In this document: one piece after another, positions 24,674 through 38,315 of the stretch
Layout: every line of letters starts with the position of its first letter
Numbering within the stretch: the stretch's first letter is position 1
From: Euwallacea fornicatus
Lineage: Eukaryota > Arthropoda > Insecta > Coleoptera > Curculionidae
Assembly: GCF_040115645.1 (NCBI RefSeq)
Contig: NW_027096071.1
Span: 186,001-250,000, forward strand
Length of the DNA: 64,000 nt
Direction: 5' to 3'
Made by a program: the position numbers and the translations under genes
The notes under the pieces: model-generated
What the model was told of the DNA's origin: nothing
The model's database searches: none
Seen by the model: the letters and a program-made list of their open reading frames with translations, nothing else

Positions 24674-25785
24674 ATGCTTATTTTGCCAAAAGGAGACGAT
24701 TTGAACAAAATTGGTTGTAGCGTTTGCGAGATATCGCCAAATCATAAGATTTGGCCAAAAAGTGCCGCTTCTATTAAAGCCAAATTGACGATTTGCCGTT
24801 TAAGGCCTTATTATGCTTATTTTGCCAAAGGGAGACGATTTGAACAAAATTGGTTGTAGCGTTTGCGAGATATCGCCAAATTGTACGATTTGGCCAAAAA
24901 GTGCCGGTTCTAGTAGAGCCAAATTGACGATTTGCCGTTTAAGGCCTTATTATGCTTATTTTGCCAAAAGGAGACGATTTGAACAAAATTGGTTGTAGCG
25001 TTTGCGAGATATCGCCAAATCATAAGATTTGCCCAAAAAGTGCCGCTTCTATTAGAGCCAAATTGACGATTTGCCGTTTAAGGCCTTATTATGCTTATTT
25101 TGCCAAAAGGAGACGATTTGAACAAAATTGGTTGTAGCGTTTGCGAGATATCGCCAAATCATAAGATTTGCCCAAAAAGTGCCGCTTCTATTAGAGCCAA
25201 ATTGACGATTTGCCGTTTAAGGCCTTATTATGCTTATTTTGCCAAAAGGAGACGATTTGAACAAAATTGGTTGTAGCGTTTGCGAGATATCGCCAAATCA
25301 TAAGATTTGCCCAAAAAGTGCCGCTTCTATTAGAGCCAAATTGACCATTTGCCGTTTAAGGCCTTATTATGCTTATTTTGCCAAAAGGAGACGATTTGAA
25401 CAAAATTGGTTGTAGCGTTTGCGAGATATCGCCAAATCATAAGATTTGCCCAAAAAGTGCCGCTTCTATTAGAGCCAACTTGACGATTTGCCGTTTAAGG
25501 CCTTATTATGCTTATTTTGCCAAAAGGAGACGATTTGAACAAAATTGGTTGTAGCGTTTGCGAGATATCGCCAAATCATAAGATTTGGCCAAAAAGTGCC
25601 GCTTCTATTAGAGCCAAATTGACGATTTGCCGTTTAAGGCCTTATTATGCTTATTTTGCCAAAAGGAGACGATTTGAACAAAATTGCTTGTAGCGTTTGT
25701 AAGATATCGCCAAATCATAAGATTTGGCCAAAATGTGCCGCTTCTATTAGAGCCAAATTGACGATTTGCCGTTTAAGGCCTTATT

Positions 25786-26031
25786 ATGCTTATTTTGCCA
25801 AAAGATGACGATTTGAACAAAATTGGTTGTAGCGTTGGCGAAATAACGCCAAATCGTGGTTTTCGGGCAATTTCCGACGAAACTCGCCGATTTCACGGAT
25901 TTGACTATTTTTAAGCTCAGTATTGTTAAGAATGACGGAAATAGCACGAAATCGTACGATTTACACGATTTGGTCAAAAAGTGCCGCTTCTATAAGAGCC
26001 AAATTGACGATTTGCCGTTTAAGGCCTTATT
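25786..26031 (+). repeat. L unit 13 (246 bp, b type)
   Basis: b-type in the full series GTTTGTAAG unit, b-type L, ATTAAAGCC unit, a-type L. Confidence 0.92.
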
Positions 26032-26170
26032 ATGCTTATTTTGCCAAAAGGAGACGATTTGAACAAAATTGGTTGTAGCGTTTGCGAGATATCGCCAAAT
26101 CATAAGATTTGGCCAAAAAGTGCCGCTTCTATTAAAGCCAAATTGACGATTTGCCGTTTAAGGCCTTATT

Positions 26171-26416
26171 ATGCTTATTTTGCCAAAAGGAGACGATTTG
26201 AACAAAATTGGTTGAAGCGTTGGCGAAATAACGCCAAATCGTGGTTTTCGGGCAATTTCCGACGAAACTCGCCGATTTCACGGATTTGACTATTTTTAAG
26301 CTCAGTATTGTTAAGACTGACGGAAATAGCACGAAATCGTACGATTTACACGATTTGGTCAAAAAGTGCTGCTTCTATAAGAGCCAAATTGACGATTTGC
26401 CGTTTAAGGCCTTATT
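26171..26416 (+). repeat. L unit 14 (246 bp, a type)
   Basis: a-type with a private C at 26,317 (TTAAGACTGACGG). Followed by H, P and D. Confidence 0.92.
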
Positions 26417-26555
26417 ATGCTTATTTTGCCAAAAGGAGACGATTTGAACAAAATTGGTTGTAGCGTTTGCGAGATATCGCCAAATCATAAGATTTGGCCA
26501 AAAAGTGCCGCTTCTATTAGAGCCAAATTGACGATTTGCCGTTTAAGGCCTTATT

Positions 26556-26833
26556 ATGCTTATTTTGCCAAAAGGAGACGATTTGAACAAAATTGGTTGT
26601 AGCGTTTGCGAGATATCGCCAAATTGTACAATTTGGCCAAAAAGTGCCGCTTCTATTAGAGCCAAATTGACGATTTGCCGTTTAAGGCCTTATTATGCTT
26701 ATTTTGCTAAAAGGAGACGATTTGAACAAAATTGATTTTAGCGTTTGCGAGATATCGCCAAATCATAAGATTTGGCCAAAAAGTGCCGCTTCTATTAGAG
26801 CCAAATTGACGATTTGCCGTTTAAGGCCTTATT
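26556..26833 (+). repeat. P-D unit pair, copy 5 of 8
   Basis: Same pair, 524-bp spacing from the L unit at 26,171. Confidence 0.88.
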
Positions 26834-29474
26834 ATGCTTATTTTGCCAAAAGGAGACGATTTGAACAAAATTGGTTGTAGCGTTTGCGAGATATCACCAA
26901 ATTGTACAATTTGGCCAAAAAGTGCCGCTTCTATTAGAGCCAAATTGACGATTTGCCGTTTAAGGCCTTATTATGCTTATTTTGCCAAAAGGAGACGATT
27001 TGAACAAAATTGGTTGTAGCGTTTGCGAGATATCGCCAAATTGTACAATTTGGCCAAAAAGTGCCGCTTCTATTAGAGCCAAATTGACGATTTGCCGTTT
27101 AAGGACTTATTATGCTTATTTTGCCAAAAGGAGACGATTTGAACAAAATTGGTTGTAGCGTTTGCGAGATATCGCCAAATCATAAGATTTGCCCAAAAAG
27201 TGCCGCTTCTATTAGAGCCAAATTGACGATTTGCCGTTTAAGGCCTTATTATGCTTATTTTGCCAAAAGGAGACGATTTGAACAAAATTGGTTGTAGCGT
27301 TTGCGAGATATCGCCAAATTGTACAATTTGGCCAAAAAGTGCCGCTTCTATTAGAGCCAAATTGACGATTTGCCGTTTAAGGCCTTATTATGCTTATTTT
27401 GCCAAAAGGAGACGATTTGAACAAAATTGGTTGTAGCGTTTGCGAGATATCGCCAAATCATAAGATTTGGCCAAAAAGTGCCGCTTCTATTAGAGCCAAA
27501 TTGACGATTTGCCGTTTAAGGCCTTATTATGCTTATTTTGCCAAAAGGAGACGATTTGAACAAAATTGGTTGTAGCGTTTGCGAGATATCGCCAAATTGT
27601 ACAATTTGGCCAAAACGTGCTGCTTCTATTAGAGCCAAATTGACGATTTGCCGTTTAAGGCCTTATTATGCTTATTTTGCCAAAAGGAGACGATTTGAAC
27701 AAAATTGGTAGTAGCGTTTGCGAGATATCGCCAAATCATAAGATTTGGCCAAAAAGTGCCGCTTCTATTAAAGCCAAATTGACGATTTGCCGTTTAAGGC
27801 CTTATTATGCTTATTTTGCCAAAAGGAGACGATTTGAACAAAATTGGTTGTAGCGTTTGCGAGATATCGCCAAATTGTACGATTTGGCCAAAAAGTGCCG
27901 CTTCTAGTAGAGCCAAATTGACGATTTGCCGTTTAAGGCCTTATTATGCTTATTTTGCCAAAAGGAGACGATTTGAACAAAATTGCTTGTAGCGTTTGCG
28001 AGATATCGCCAAATTGTACAATTTGGCCAAAAAGTGCCGTTTCTATTAGAGCCAAATTGACGATTTGCCGTTTAAGGACTTATTATGCTTATTTTGCCAA
28101 AAGGAGACGATTTGAACAAAATTGGTTGTAGCGTTTGCGAGATATCGCCAAATCATAAGATTTGGCCAAAACGTGCCGCTTCTATTAGAGCCAAATTGAC
28201 GATTTGCCGTTTAAGGCCTTATTATGCTTATTTTGCCAAAAGGAGACGATTTGAACAAAATTGGTTGTAGCGTTTGCGAGATATCGCCAAATTGTACGAT
28301 TTGGCCAAAAAGTGCCGCTTCTAGTAGAGCCAAATTGACGATTTGCCGTTTAAGGCCTTATTATGCTTATTTTGCCAAAAGGAGACGATTTGAACAAAAT
28401 TGCTTGTAGCGTTTGCGAGATATCGCCAAATCATAAGATTTGGCCAAAAAGTGCCGCTTCTATTAGAGCCAAATTGACGATTTGCCGTTTAAGGCCTTAT
28501 TATGCTTATTTTGCCAAAAGGAGACGATTTGAACAAAATTGGTTGTAGCGTTTGCGAGATATCGCCAAATCATAAGATTTGGCCAAAAAGTGCCGCTTCT
28601 ATTAGAGCCAAATTGACGATTTGCCGTTTAAGGCCTTATTATGCTTATTTTGCCAAAAGGAGACGATTTGAACAAAATTGGTTGTAGCGTTTGCGAGATA
28701 TCGCCAAATCATAAGATTTGGCCAAAACGTGCTGCTTCTATTAGAGCCAAATTGACGATTTGCCGTTTAAGGCCTTATTATGCTTATTTTGCCAAAAGGA
28801 GACGATTTGAACAAAATTGGTTGTAGCGTTTGCGAGATATCGCCAAATTGTACGATTTGGCCAAAAAGTGCCGCTTCTAGTAGAGCCAAATTGACGATTT
28901 GCCGTTTAAGGCCTTATTATGCTTATTTTGCCAAAAGGAGACGATTTGAACAAAATTGGTTGTAGCGTTTGCGAGATATCGCCAAATCATAAGATTTGGC
29001 CAAAAAGTGCCGCTTCTAGTAGAGCCAAATTGATGATTTGCCGTTTAAGGCCTTATTATGCTTATTTTGCCAAAAGGAGACGATTTGAACAAAATTGGTT
29101 GTAGCGTTTGCGAGATATCGCCAAATTGTACGATTTGGCCAAAAAGTGCCGCTTCTAGTAGAGCCAAATTGACGATTTGCCGTTTAAGGCCATATTATGC
29201 TTATTTTGCCAAAAGGAGACGATTTGAACAAAATTGCTTGTAGCGTTTGCGAGATATCGCCAAATTGTACGATTTGGCCAAAAAGTGCCGCTTCTAGTAG
29301 AGCCAAATTGACGATTTGCCGTTTAAGGCCTTATTATGCTTATTTTGCCAAAAGGAGACGATTTGAACAAAATTGGTTGTAGCGTTTGCGAGATATCGCC
29401 AAATTGTACAATTTGGCCAAAAATTGCCGCTTCTAGTAGAGCCAAATTGACGATTTGCCGTTTAAGGCCTTATT

Positions 29475-30308
29475 ATGCTTATTTTGCCAAAAGGAGACGA
29501 TTTGAACAATATTGGTTGTAGCGTTTGCGAGATATCGCCAAATTGTACGATTTGGCCAAAAAGTGCCGCTTCTATTAGAGCCAAATTGACGATTTGCCGT
29601 TTAAGGCCTTATTATGCTTATTTTGCCAAAAGGAGACGATATGAACAAAATTGGTTGTAGCGTTTGCGAGATATCGCCAAATTGTACGATTTGGCCAAAA
29701 AGTGCCGCTTCTAGTAGAGCCAAATTAACGATTTGCCGTTTAAGGCCTTATTATGCTTATTTTGCCAAAAGGAGACGATTTGAACAAAATTGGTTGTAGC
29801 GTTTGCGAGATATCGCCAAATTGTAAAATTTGGCCAAAAATTGCCGCTTCTAGTAGAGCCAAATTGACGATTTGCCGTTTAAGGCCTTATTATGCTTATT
29901 TTGCCAAAAGGAGACGATTTGAACAAAATTGCTTGTAGCGTTTGCGAGATATCGCCAAATCATAAGATTTGGCCAAAAACTGCCGCTTCTATTAGAGCCA
30001 AATTGACGATTTGCCGTTTAAGGCCTTATTATACTTATTTTGCCAAAAGGAGACGATTTGAACAAAATTGGTTGTAGCGTTTGCGAGATATCGCCAAATC
30101 ATAAGATTTGGCCAAAAAGTGCCGCTTCTATTAGAGCCAAATTGACGATTTGCCGTTTAAGGCCTTATTATGCTTATTTTGCCAAAAGGAGACGATTTGA
30201 ACAAAATTGGTTGTAGCGTTTGCGAGATATCGCCAAATTGTACGATTTGGCCAAAAAGTGCCGCTTCTATAAGAGCCAAATTGACGATTTGCCGTTTAAG
30301 GCCTTATT
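29475..30308 (+). repeat. Six-unit block, copy 1 of 3
   Basis: Marked by AACAATATTGG just before the hairpin, GACGATATGAAC near 29,640, CCAAATTAACG near 29,725, the GTAA-loop hairpin and TTATACTTATT near 30,031. The same markers recur at 32,255 (20 short units, 2,780 bp, later) and at 38,893. Confidence 0.85.
29815..29834 (+). other. P-arm hairpin with GTAA loop
   Basis: GCCAAATT-GTAA-AATTTGGC: the P arms close a GTAA loop, which is of the GNRA kind if transcribed. Equivalent units start at 32,533 and 39,171 as part of a block present three times. Confidence 0.75.
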
Positions 30309-32254
30309 ATGCTTATTTTGCCAAAAGGAGACGATTTGAACAAAATTGGTTGTAGCGTTTGCGAGATATCGCCAAATTGTACAATTTGGCCAAAAAGTGC
30401 CGCTTCTATTAGAGCCAAATTGACGATTTGCCGTTTAAGGCCTTATTATGCTTATTTTGCCAAAAGGAGACGATTTGAACAAAATTGCTTGTAGCGTTTG
30501 CGAGATATCGCCAAATCATAAGATTTGGCCAAAAAGTGCCGCTTCTATTAGAGCCAAATTGACGATTTGCCGTTTAAGGCCTTATTATGCTTATTTTGCC
30601 AAAAGGAGACGATTTGAACAAAATTGGTTGTAGCGTTTGCGAGATATCGCCAAATTGTACAATTTGGCCAAAAAGTGCCGCTTCTATTAGAGCCAAATTG
30701 ACGATTTGCCGTTTAAGGCCTTATTATGCTTATTTTGCCAAAAGGAGACGATTTGAACAAAATTGGTTGTAGCATTTGCGAGATATCGCCAAATTGTACG
30801 ATTTGGCCAAAAAGTGCCGGTTCTAGTAGAGCCAAATTGACGATTTGCCGTTTAAGGCCTTATTATGCTTATTTTGCCAAAAGGAGACGATTTGAACAAA
30901 ATTGGTTGTAGCGTTTGCGAGATATCGCCAAATCATAAGATTTGCCCAAAAAGTGCCGCTTCTATTAGAGCCAAATTGACGATTTGCCGTTTAAGGCCTT
31001 ATTATGCTTATTTTGCCAAAAGGAGACGATTTGAACAAAATTGGTTGTAGCGTTTGCGAGATATCACCAAATTGTACAATTTGGCCAAAAAGTGCCGCTT
31101 CTATTAGAGCCAAATTGACGATTTGCCGTTTAAGGCCTTATTATGCTTATTTTGCCAAAAGGAGACGATTTGAACAAAATTGGTTGTAGCGTTTGCGAGA
31201 TATCGCCAAATCATAAGATTTGGCCAAAAAGTGCCGCTTCTATTAGAGCCAAATTGACGATTTGCCGTTTAAGGCCTTATTATGCTTATTTTGTCAAAAG
31301 GAGACGATTTGAACAAAATTGGTTGTAGCGTTTGCGAGATATCGCCAAATCATAAGATTTGGCCAAAAAGTGCCGCTTCTATTAGAGCCAAATTGACGAT
31401 TTGCCGTTTAAGGCCTTATTATGCTTATTTTGCCAAAAGGAGACGATTTGAACAAAATTGGTTGTAGCGTTTGCGAGATATCGCCAAATCATAAGATTTG
31501 GCCAAAAAGTGCCGCTTCTATTAGAGCCAAATTGACGATTTGCCGTTTAAGGCCTTATTATGCTTATTTTGCCAAAAGGAGACGATTTGAACAAAATTGC
31601 TTGTAGCGTTTGCGAGATATCGCCAAATCATAAGATTTGGCCAAAAAGTGCCGCTTCTATTAGAGCCAAATTGACGATTTGCCGTTTAAGGCCTTATTAT
31701 GCTTATTTTGCCAAAAGGAGACGATTTGAACAAAATTGGTTGTAGCGTTTGCGAGATATCGCCAAATCATAAGATTTGGCCAAAAAGTGCCGCTTCTATT
31801 AGAGCCAAATTGACGATTTGCCGTTTAAGGCCTTATTATGCTTATTTTGCCAAAAGGAGACGATTTGAACAAAATTGCTTGTAGCGTTTGCGAGATATCG
31901 CCAAATCATAAGATTTGGCCAAAAAGTGCCGCTTCTATTAGAGCCAAATTGACGATTTGCCGTTTAAGGCCTTATTATGCTTATTTTGCCAAAAGGAGAC
32001 GATTTGAACAAAATTGCTTGTAGCGTTTGCGAGATATCGCCAAATTGTACGATTTGGCCAAAAAGTGCCGCTTCTAGTAGAGCCAAATTGACGATTTGCC
32101 GTTTAAGGCCGTATTATGCTAATTTTGCCAAAAGGAGACGATTTGAACAAAATTGCTTGTAGCGTTTGCGAGATATCGCCAAATCATAAGATTTGGCCAA
32201 AAAGTGCCGCTTCTAGTAGAGCCAAATTGACGATTTGCCGTTTAAGGCCTTATT

Positions 32255-33088
32255 ATGCTTATTTTGCCAAAAGGAGACGATTTGAACAATATTGGTTGTA
32301 GCGTTTGCGAGATATCGCCAAATTGTACGATTTGGCCAAAAAGTGCCGCTTCTATTAGAGCCAAATTGACGATTTGCCGTTTAAGGCCTTATTATGCTTA
32401 TTTTGCCAAAAGGAGACGATATGAACAAAATTGGTTGTAGCGTTTGCGAGATATCGCCAAATTGTACGATTTGGCCAAAAAGTGCCGCTTCTAGTAGAGC
32501 CAAATTAACGATTTGCCGTTTAAGGCCTTATTATGCTTATTTTGCCAAAAGGAGACGATTTGAACAAAATTGGTTGTAGCGTTTGCGAGATATCGCCAAA
32601 TTGTAAAATTTGGCCAAAAATTGCCGCTTCTAGTAGAGCCAAATTGACGATTTGCCGTTTAAGGCCTTATTATGCTTATTTTGCCAAAAGGAGACGATTT
32701 GAACAAAATTGCTTGTAGCGTTTGCGAGATATCGCCAAATCATAAGATTTGGCCAAAAACTGCCGCTTCTATTAGAGTCAAATTGACGATTTGCCGTTTA
32801 AGGCCTTATTATACTTATTTTGCCAAAAGGAGACGATTTGAACAAAATTGGTTGTAGCGTTTGCGAGATATCGCCAAATCATAAGATTTGGCCAAAAAGT
32901 GCCGCTTCTATTAGAGCCAAATTGACGATTTGCCGTTTAAGGCCTTATTATGCTTATTTTGCCAAAAGGAGACGATTTGAACAAAATTGGTTGTAGCGTT
33001 TGCGAGATATCGCCAAATTGTACGATTTGGCCAAAAAGTGCCGCTTCTATAAGAGCCAAATTGACGATTTGCCGTTTAAGGCCTTATT
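32255..33088 (+). repeat. Six-unit block, copy 2 of 3
   Basis: Copy of 29,475-30,308. It adds GAGTCAAATTG near 32,777, which the third copy shares and the first lacks, so copies 2 and 3 are the closer pair. Confidence 0.85.
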
Positions 33089-33505
33089 ATGCTTATTTTG
33101 CCAAAAGGAGACGATTTGAACAAAATTGGTTGTAGCGTTTGCGAGATATCGCCAAATCATAAGATTTGGCCAAAAAGTGCCGCTTCTATTAGAGCCAAAT
33201 TGACGATTTGCCGTTTAAGGCCTTATTATGCTTATTTTGCCAAAAGGAGACGATTTGAACAAAATTGGTTGTAGCGTTTGCGAGATATCGCCAAATTGTA
33301 CAATTTGGCCAAAAAGTGCCGCTTCTATTAGAGCCAAATTGACGATTTGCCGTTTAAGGCCTTATTATGCTTATTTTGCCAAAAGGAGACGATTTGAACA
33401 AAATTGGTTATAGCGTTTGCGAGATATCGCCAAATCATAAGATTTGGCCAAAAAGTGCCGCTTCTATTAGAGCCAAATTGACGATTTGCCGTTTAAGGCC
33501 TTATT

Positions 33506-33750
33506 ATGCTTATTTTGCCAAAGGAGACGATTTGAACAAAATTGGTTGAAGCGTTGGCGAAATAACGCCAAATCGTGGTTTTCGGGCAATTTCCGACGAA
33601 ACTCGCCGATTTCACGGATTTGACTATTTTTAAGCTCAGTATTGTTAAGAATGACGGAAATAGCACGAAATCGTACGATTTACACGATTTGGTCAAAAAG
33701 TGCCGCTTCTATTAGAGCCAAATTGACGATTTGCCGTTTAAGGCCTTATT
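33506..33750 (+). repeat. L unit 15 (245 bp)
   Basis: One A is missing from CCAAAAGG near 33,520. The 5' part is a-type (GTTGAAGCG), but the 3' part is GCCGCTTCTATTAG, as in short units, so it looks recombinant. It stands alone, more than 6 kb from any other L. Confidence 0.92.
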
Positions 33751-35835
33751 ATGCTTATTTTGCCAAAAGGAGACGATTTGAACAAAATTGCTTGTAGCGT
33801 TTGCGAGATATCGCCAAATCATAAGATTTGGCCAAAAAGTGCCGCTTCTATTAGAGCCAAATTGACGATTTGCCGTTTAAGGCCTTATTATGCTTATTTT
33901 GCCAAAAGGAGACGATTTGAACAAAATTGGTTGTAGCGTTTGCGAGATATCGCCAAATTGTACAATTTGGCCAAAAAGTGCCGCTTCTATTAGAGCCAAA
34001 TTGACGATTTGCCGTTTAAGGCCTTATTATGCTTATTTTGCCAAAAGGAGACGATTTGAACAAAATTGGTTGTAGCGTTTGCGAGATATCGCCAAATTGT
34101 ACGATTTGGCCAAAAAGTGCCGGTTCTAGTAGAGCCAAATTGACGATTTGCCGTTTAAGGCCTTATTATGCTTATTTTGCCAAAAGGAGACGATTTGAAC
34201 AAAATTGGTTGTAGCGTTTGCGAGATATCGCCAAATCATAAGATTTGCCCAAAAAGTGCCGCTTCTATTAGAGCCAAATTGACGATTTGCCGTTTAAGGC
34301 CTTATTATGCTTATTTTGCCAAAAGGAGACGATTTGAACAAAATTGGTTGTAGCGTTTGCGAGATATCACCAAATTGTACAATTTGGCCAAAAAGTGCCG
34401 CTTCTATTAGAGCCAAATTGACGATTTGCCGTTTAAGGCCTTATTATGCTTATTTTGCCAAAAGGAGACGATTTGAACAAAATTGGTTGTAGCGTTTGCG
34501 AGATATCGCCAAATTGTACAATTTGGCCAAAAAGTGCTGCTTCTATAAGAGCCAAATTGACGATTTGCCGTTTAAGGCCTTATTATGCTTATTTTGCCAA
34601 AAGGAGACGATTTGAACAAAATTGGTTGTAGCGTTTGCGAGATATCGCCAAATTGTACGATTTGGCCAAAAAGTGCCGCTTCTAGTAGAGCCAAATTGAC
34701 GATTTGCCGTTTAAGGCCGTATTATGCTAATTTTGCCGAAAGGAGACGATTTGAACAAAATTGCTTGTAGCGTTTGCGAGATATCGCCAAATCATAAGAT
34801 TTGGCCAAAAAGTGCCGCTTCTATTAGAGCCAAATTGACGATTTGCCGTTTAAGGCCTTATTATGCTTATTTTGCCAAAAGGAGACGATTTGAACAAAAT
34901 TGGTTGTAGCGTTTGCGAGATATCGCCAAATCATAAGATTTGGCCAAAAAGTGCCGCTTCTATTAGAGCCAAATTGACGATTTGCCGTTTAAGGCCTTAT
35001 TATGCTTATTTTGCCAAAAGGAGACGATTTGAACAAAATTGCTTGTAGCGTTTGCGAGATATCGCCAAATCATAAGATTTGGCCAAAAAGTGCCGCTTCT
35101 ATTAGAGCCAAATTGACGATTTGCCGTTTAAGGCCTTATTATGCTTATTTTGCCAAAAGGAGACGATTTGAACAAAATTGGTTGTAGCGTTTGCGAGATA
35201 TCGCCAAATTGTACGATTTGGCCAAAAAGTGCCGCTTCTAGTAGAGCCAAATTGACGATTTGCCGTTTAAGGCCGTATTATGCTAATTTTGCCAAAAGGA
35301 GACGATTTGAACAAAATTGCTTGTAGCGTTTGCGAGATATCGCCAAATCATAAGATTTGGCCAAAAAGTGCCGCTTCTATTAGAGCCAAATTGACGATTT
35401 GCCGTTTAAGGCCTTATTATGCTTATTTTGCCAAAAGGAGACGATTTGAACAAAATTGGTTGTAGCGTTTGCGAGATATCGCCAAATTGTACGATTTGGC
35501 CAAAAAGTGCCGCTTCTAGTAGAGCCAAATTGACGATTTGCCGTTTAAGGCCGTATTATGCTTATTTTGCCAAAAGGAGACGATTTGAACAAAATTGGTT
35601 GTAGCGTTTGCGAGATATCGCCAAATTGTACGATTTGGCCAAAAAGTGCCGCTTCTAGTAGAGCCAAATTGACGATTTGCCGTTTAAGGCCGTATTATGC
35701 TAATTTTGCCGAAAGGAGACGATTTGAACAAAATTGCTTGTAGCGTTTGCGAGATATCGCCAAATCATAAGATTTGGCCAAAAAGTGCCGCTTCTATTAG
35801 AGCCAAATTGACGATTTGCCGTTTAAGGCCTTATT

Positions 35836-36391
35836 ATGCTTATTTTGCCAAAAGGAGACGATTTGAACAAAATTGGTTGTAGCGTTTGCGAGATATCGCC
35901 AAATTGTACGATTTGGCCAAAAAGTGCCGCTTCTAGTAGAGCCAAATTGACGATTTGCCGTTTAAGGCCGTATTATGGTAATTTTGCCAAAAGGAGACGA
36001 TTTGAACAAAATTGCTTGTAGCGTTTGCGAGATATCGCCAAATCATAAGATTTGGCCAAAAAGTGCCGCTTCTAGTAGAGCCAAATTGACGATTTGCCGT
36101 TTAAGGCCGTATTATGCTAATTTTGCCAAAAGGAGACGATTTGAACAAAATTGGTTGTAGCGTTTGCGAGATATCGCCAAATTGTACGATTTGGCCAAAA
36201 AGTGCCGCTTCTAGTAGAGCCAAATTGACGATTTGCCGTTTAAGGCCGTATTATGCTAATTTTGCCGAAAGGAGACGATTTGAACAAAATTGCTTGTAGC
36301 GTTTGCGAGATATCGCCAAATCATAAGATTTGGCCAAAAAGTGCCGCTTCTATTAGAGCCAAATTGACGATTTGCCGTTTAAGGCCTTATT
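35836..36391 (+). repeat. ATGGTAA cassette, copy 4 of 7
   Basis: Same four units, followed by W and K. Inside the first 6.6-kb copy. Confidence 0.87.
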
Positions 36392-38315
36392 ATGCTTATT
36401 TTGCCAAAAGGAGACGATTTGAACAAAATTGGTTGTAGCGTTTGCGAGATATCGCCAAATTGTACAATTTGGTCAAAAAGTGCCGCTTCTATTAGAGCCA
36501 ACTTGACGATTTGCCGTTTAAGGCCTTATTATGCTTATTTTGCCAAAAGGAGACGATTTGAACAAAATTGGTTGTAGCGTTTGCGAGATATCGCCAAATC
36601 ATAAGATTTGGCCAAAAAGTGCCGCTTCTATTAGAGCCAAAATGACGATTTGCCGTTTAAGGCCTTATTATGCTTATTTTGCCAAAAGGAGACGATTTGA
36701 ACAAAATTGGTTGTAGCGTTTGCGAGATATCGCCAAATCATAAGATTTGGCCAAAAAGTGCCGCTTCTATTAGAGCCAAATTGACGATTTGCCGTTTAAG
36801 GCCTTATTATGCTTATTTTGCCAAAAGGAGACGATTTGAACAAAATTGGTTGTAGCGTTTGCGAGATATCGCCAAATTGTACGATTTGGCCAAAAAGTGC
36901 CGCTTCTATAAGAGCCAAATTGACGATTTGCCGTTTAAGGCCTTATTATGCTTATTTTGCCAAAAGGAGACGATTTGAACAAAATTGGTTGTAGCGTTTG
37001 CGAGATATCGCCAAATTGTACAATTTGGCCAAAAAGTGCCGCTTCTATTAGAGCCAAATTGACGATTTGCCGTTTAAGGCCTTATTATGCTTATTTTGCC
37101 AAAAGGAGACGATTTGAACAAAATTGCTTGTAGCGTTTGCGAGATATCGCCAAATCATAAGATTTGGCCAAAAAGTGCCGCTTCTATTAGAGCCAAATTG
37201 ACGATTTGCCGTTTAAGGCCTTATTATGCTTATTTTGCCAAAAGGAGACGATTTGAACAAAATTGGTTGTAGCGTTTGCGAGATATCGCCAAATTGTACA
37301 ATTTGGCCAAAAAGTGCCGCTTCTATTAGAGCCAAATTGACGATTTGCCGTTTAAGGCCTTATTATGCTTATTTTGCCAAAAGGAGACGATTTGAACAAA
37401 ATTGGTTGTAGCATTTGCGAGATATCGCCAAATTGTACGATTTGGCCAAAAAGTGCCGGTTCTAGTAGAGCCAAATTGACGATTTGCCGTTTAAGGCCTT
37501 ATTATGCTTATTTTGCCAAAAGGAGACGATTTGAACAAAATTGGTTGTAGCGTTTGCGAGATATCGCCAAATCATAAGATTTGCCCAAAAAGTGCCGCTT
37601 CTATTAGAGCCAAATTGACGATTTGCCGTTTAAGGCCTTATTATGCTTATTTTGCCAAAAGGAGACGATTTGAACAAAATTGGTTGTAGCGTTTGCGAGA
37701 TATCACCAAATTGTACAATTTGGCCAAAAAGTGCCGCTTCTATTAGAGCCAAATTGACGATTTGCCGTTTAAGGCCTTATTATGCTTATTTTGCCAAAAG
37801 GAGACGATTTGAACAAAATTGGTTGTAGCGTTTGCGAGATATCGCCAAATCATAAGATTTGGCCAAAAAGTGCCGCTTCTATTAGAGCCAAATTGACGAT
37901 TTGCCGTTTAAGGCCTTATTATGCTTATTTTGTCAAAAGGAGACGATTTGAACAAAATTGGTTGTAGCGTTTGCGAGATATCGCCAAATCATAAGATTTG
38001 GCCAAAAAGTGCCGCTTCTATTAGAGCCAAATTGACGATTTGCCGTTTAAGGCCTTATTATGCTTATTTTGCCAAAAGGAGACGATTTGAACAAAATTGG
38101 TTGTAGCGTTTGCGAGATATCGCCAAATCATAAGATTTGGCCAAAAAGTGCCGCTTCTATTAGAGCCAAATTGACGATTTGCCGTTTAAGGCCTTATTAT
38201 GCTTATTTTGCCAAAAGGAGACGATTTGAACAAAATTGCTTGTAGCGTTTGCGAGATATCGCCAAATCATAAGATTTGGCCAAAAAGTGCCGCTTCTATT
38301 AGAGCCAAATTGACG

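Larger units (their letters stand above)
23348..25090 (+). repeat. 1,080-bp tandem duplication
   Basis: L, H with ATTAAAGCC, T with CCGGTTC and H with TTTGCCC at 23,348-24,010 recur at 24,428-25,090, 1,080 bp on. Differences seen: GATTTCGCC near 23,653 and AAAGGGAG near 24,830. After the second copy the TTTGCCC unit is itself repeated at 25,091, 25,230 and 25,369. Confidence 0.85.
25508..27111 (+). repeat. Block repeated at offset 4,042, copy 2
   Basis: Partner of 21,466-23,069. It also carries a C at 26,317 inside the L insertion that the partner lacks. Confidence 0.8.
30170..36808 (+). repeat. 6.6-kb tandem higher-order unit, copy 1 (6,639 bp)
   Basis: Forty-six short units and one 245-bp L unit, followed directly by a second copy from 36,809. 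Shared rare markers include GTAGCATTTGCG (30,772 and 37,411), TTTTGTCAAAAG (31,293 and 37,932), GGTTATAGCG (about 33,408 and 40,046) and the shortened L unit. This is the largest adjacent duplication in the window. The ends are approximate to one unit. Confidence 0.9.

Noticed and set aside
29639..29645. TTG to ATG change after AAAAGGAGACG, giving what looks like a ribosome-binding site and start codon
   Set aside because: It lies in a three-copy block, leads only into the same short repeat frame, and the array is almost certainly eukaryotic satellite.
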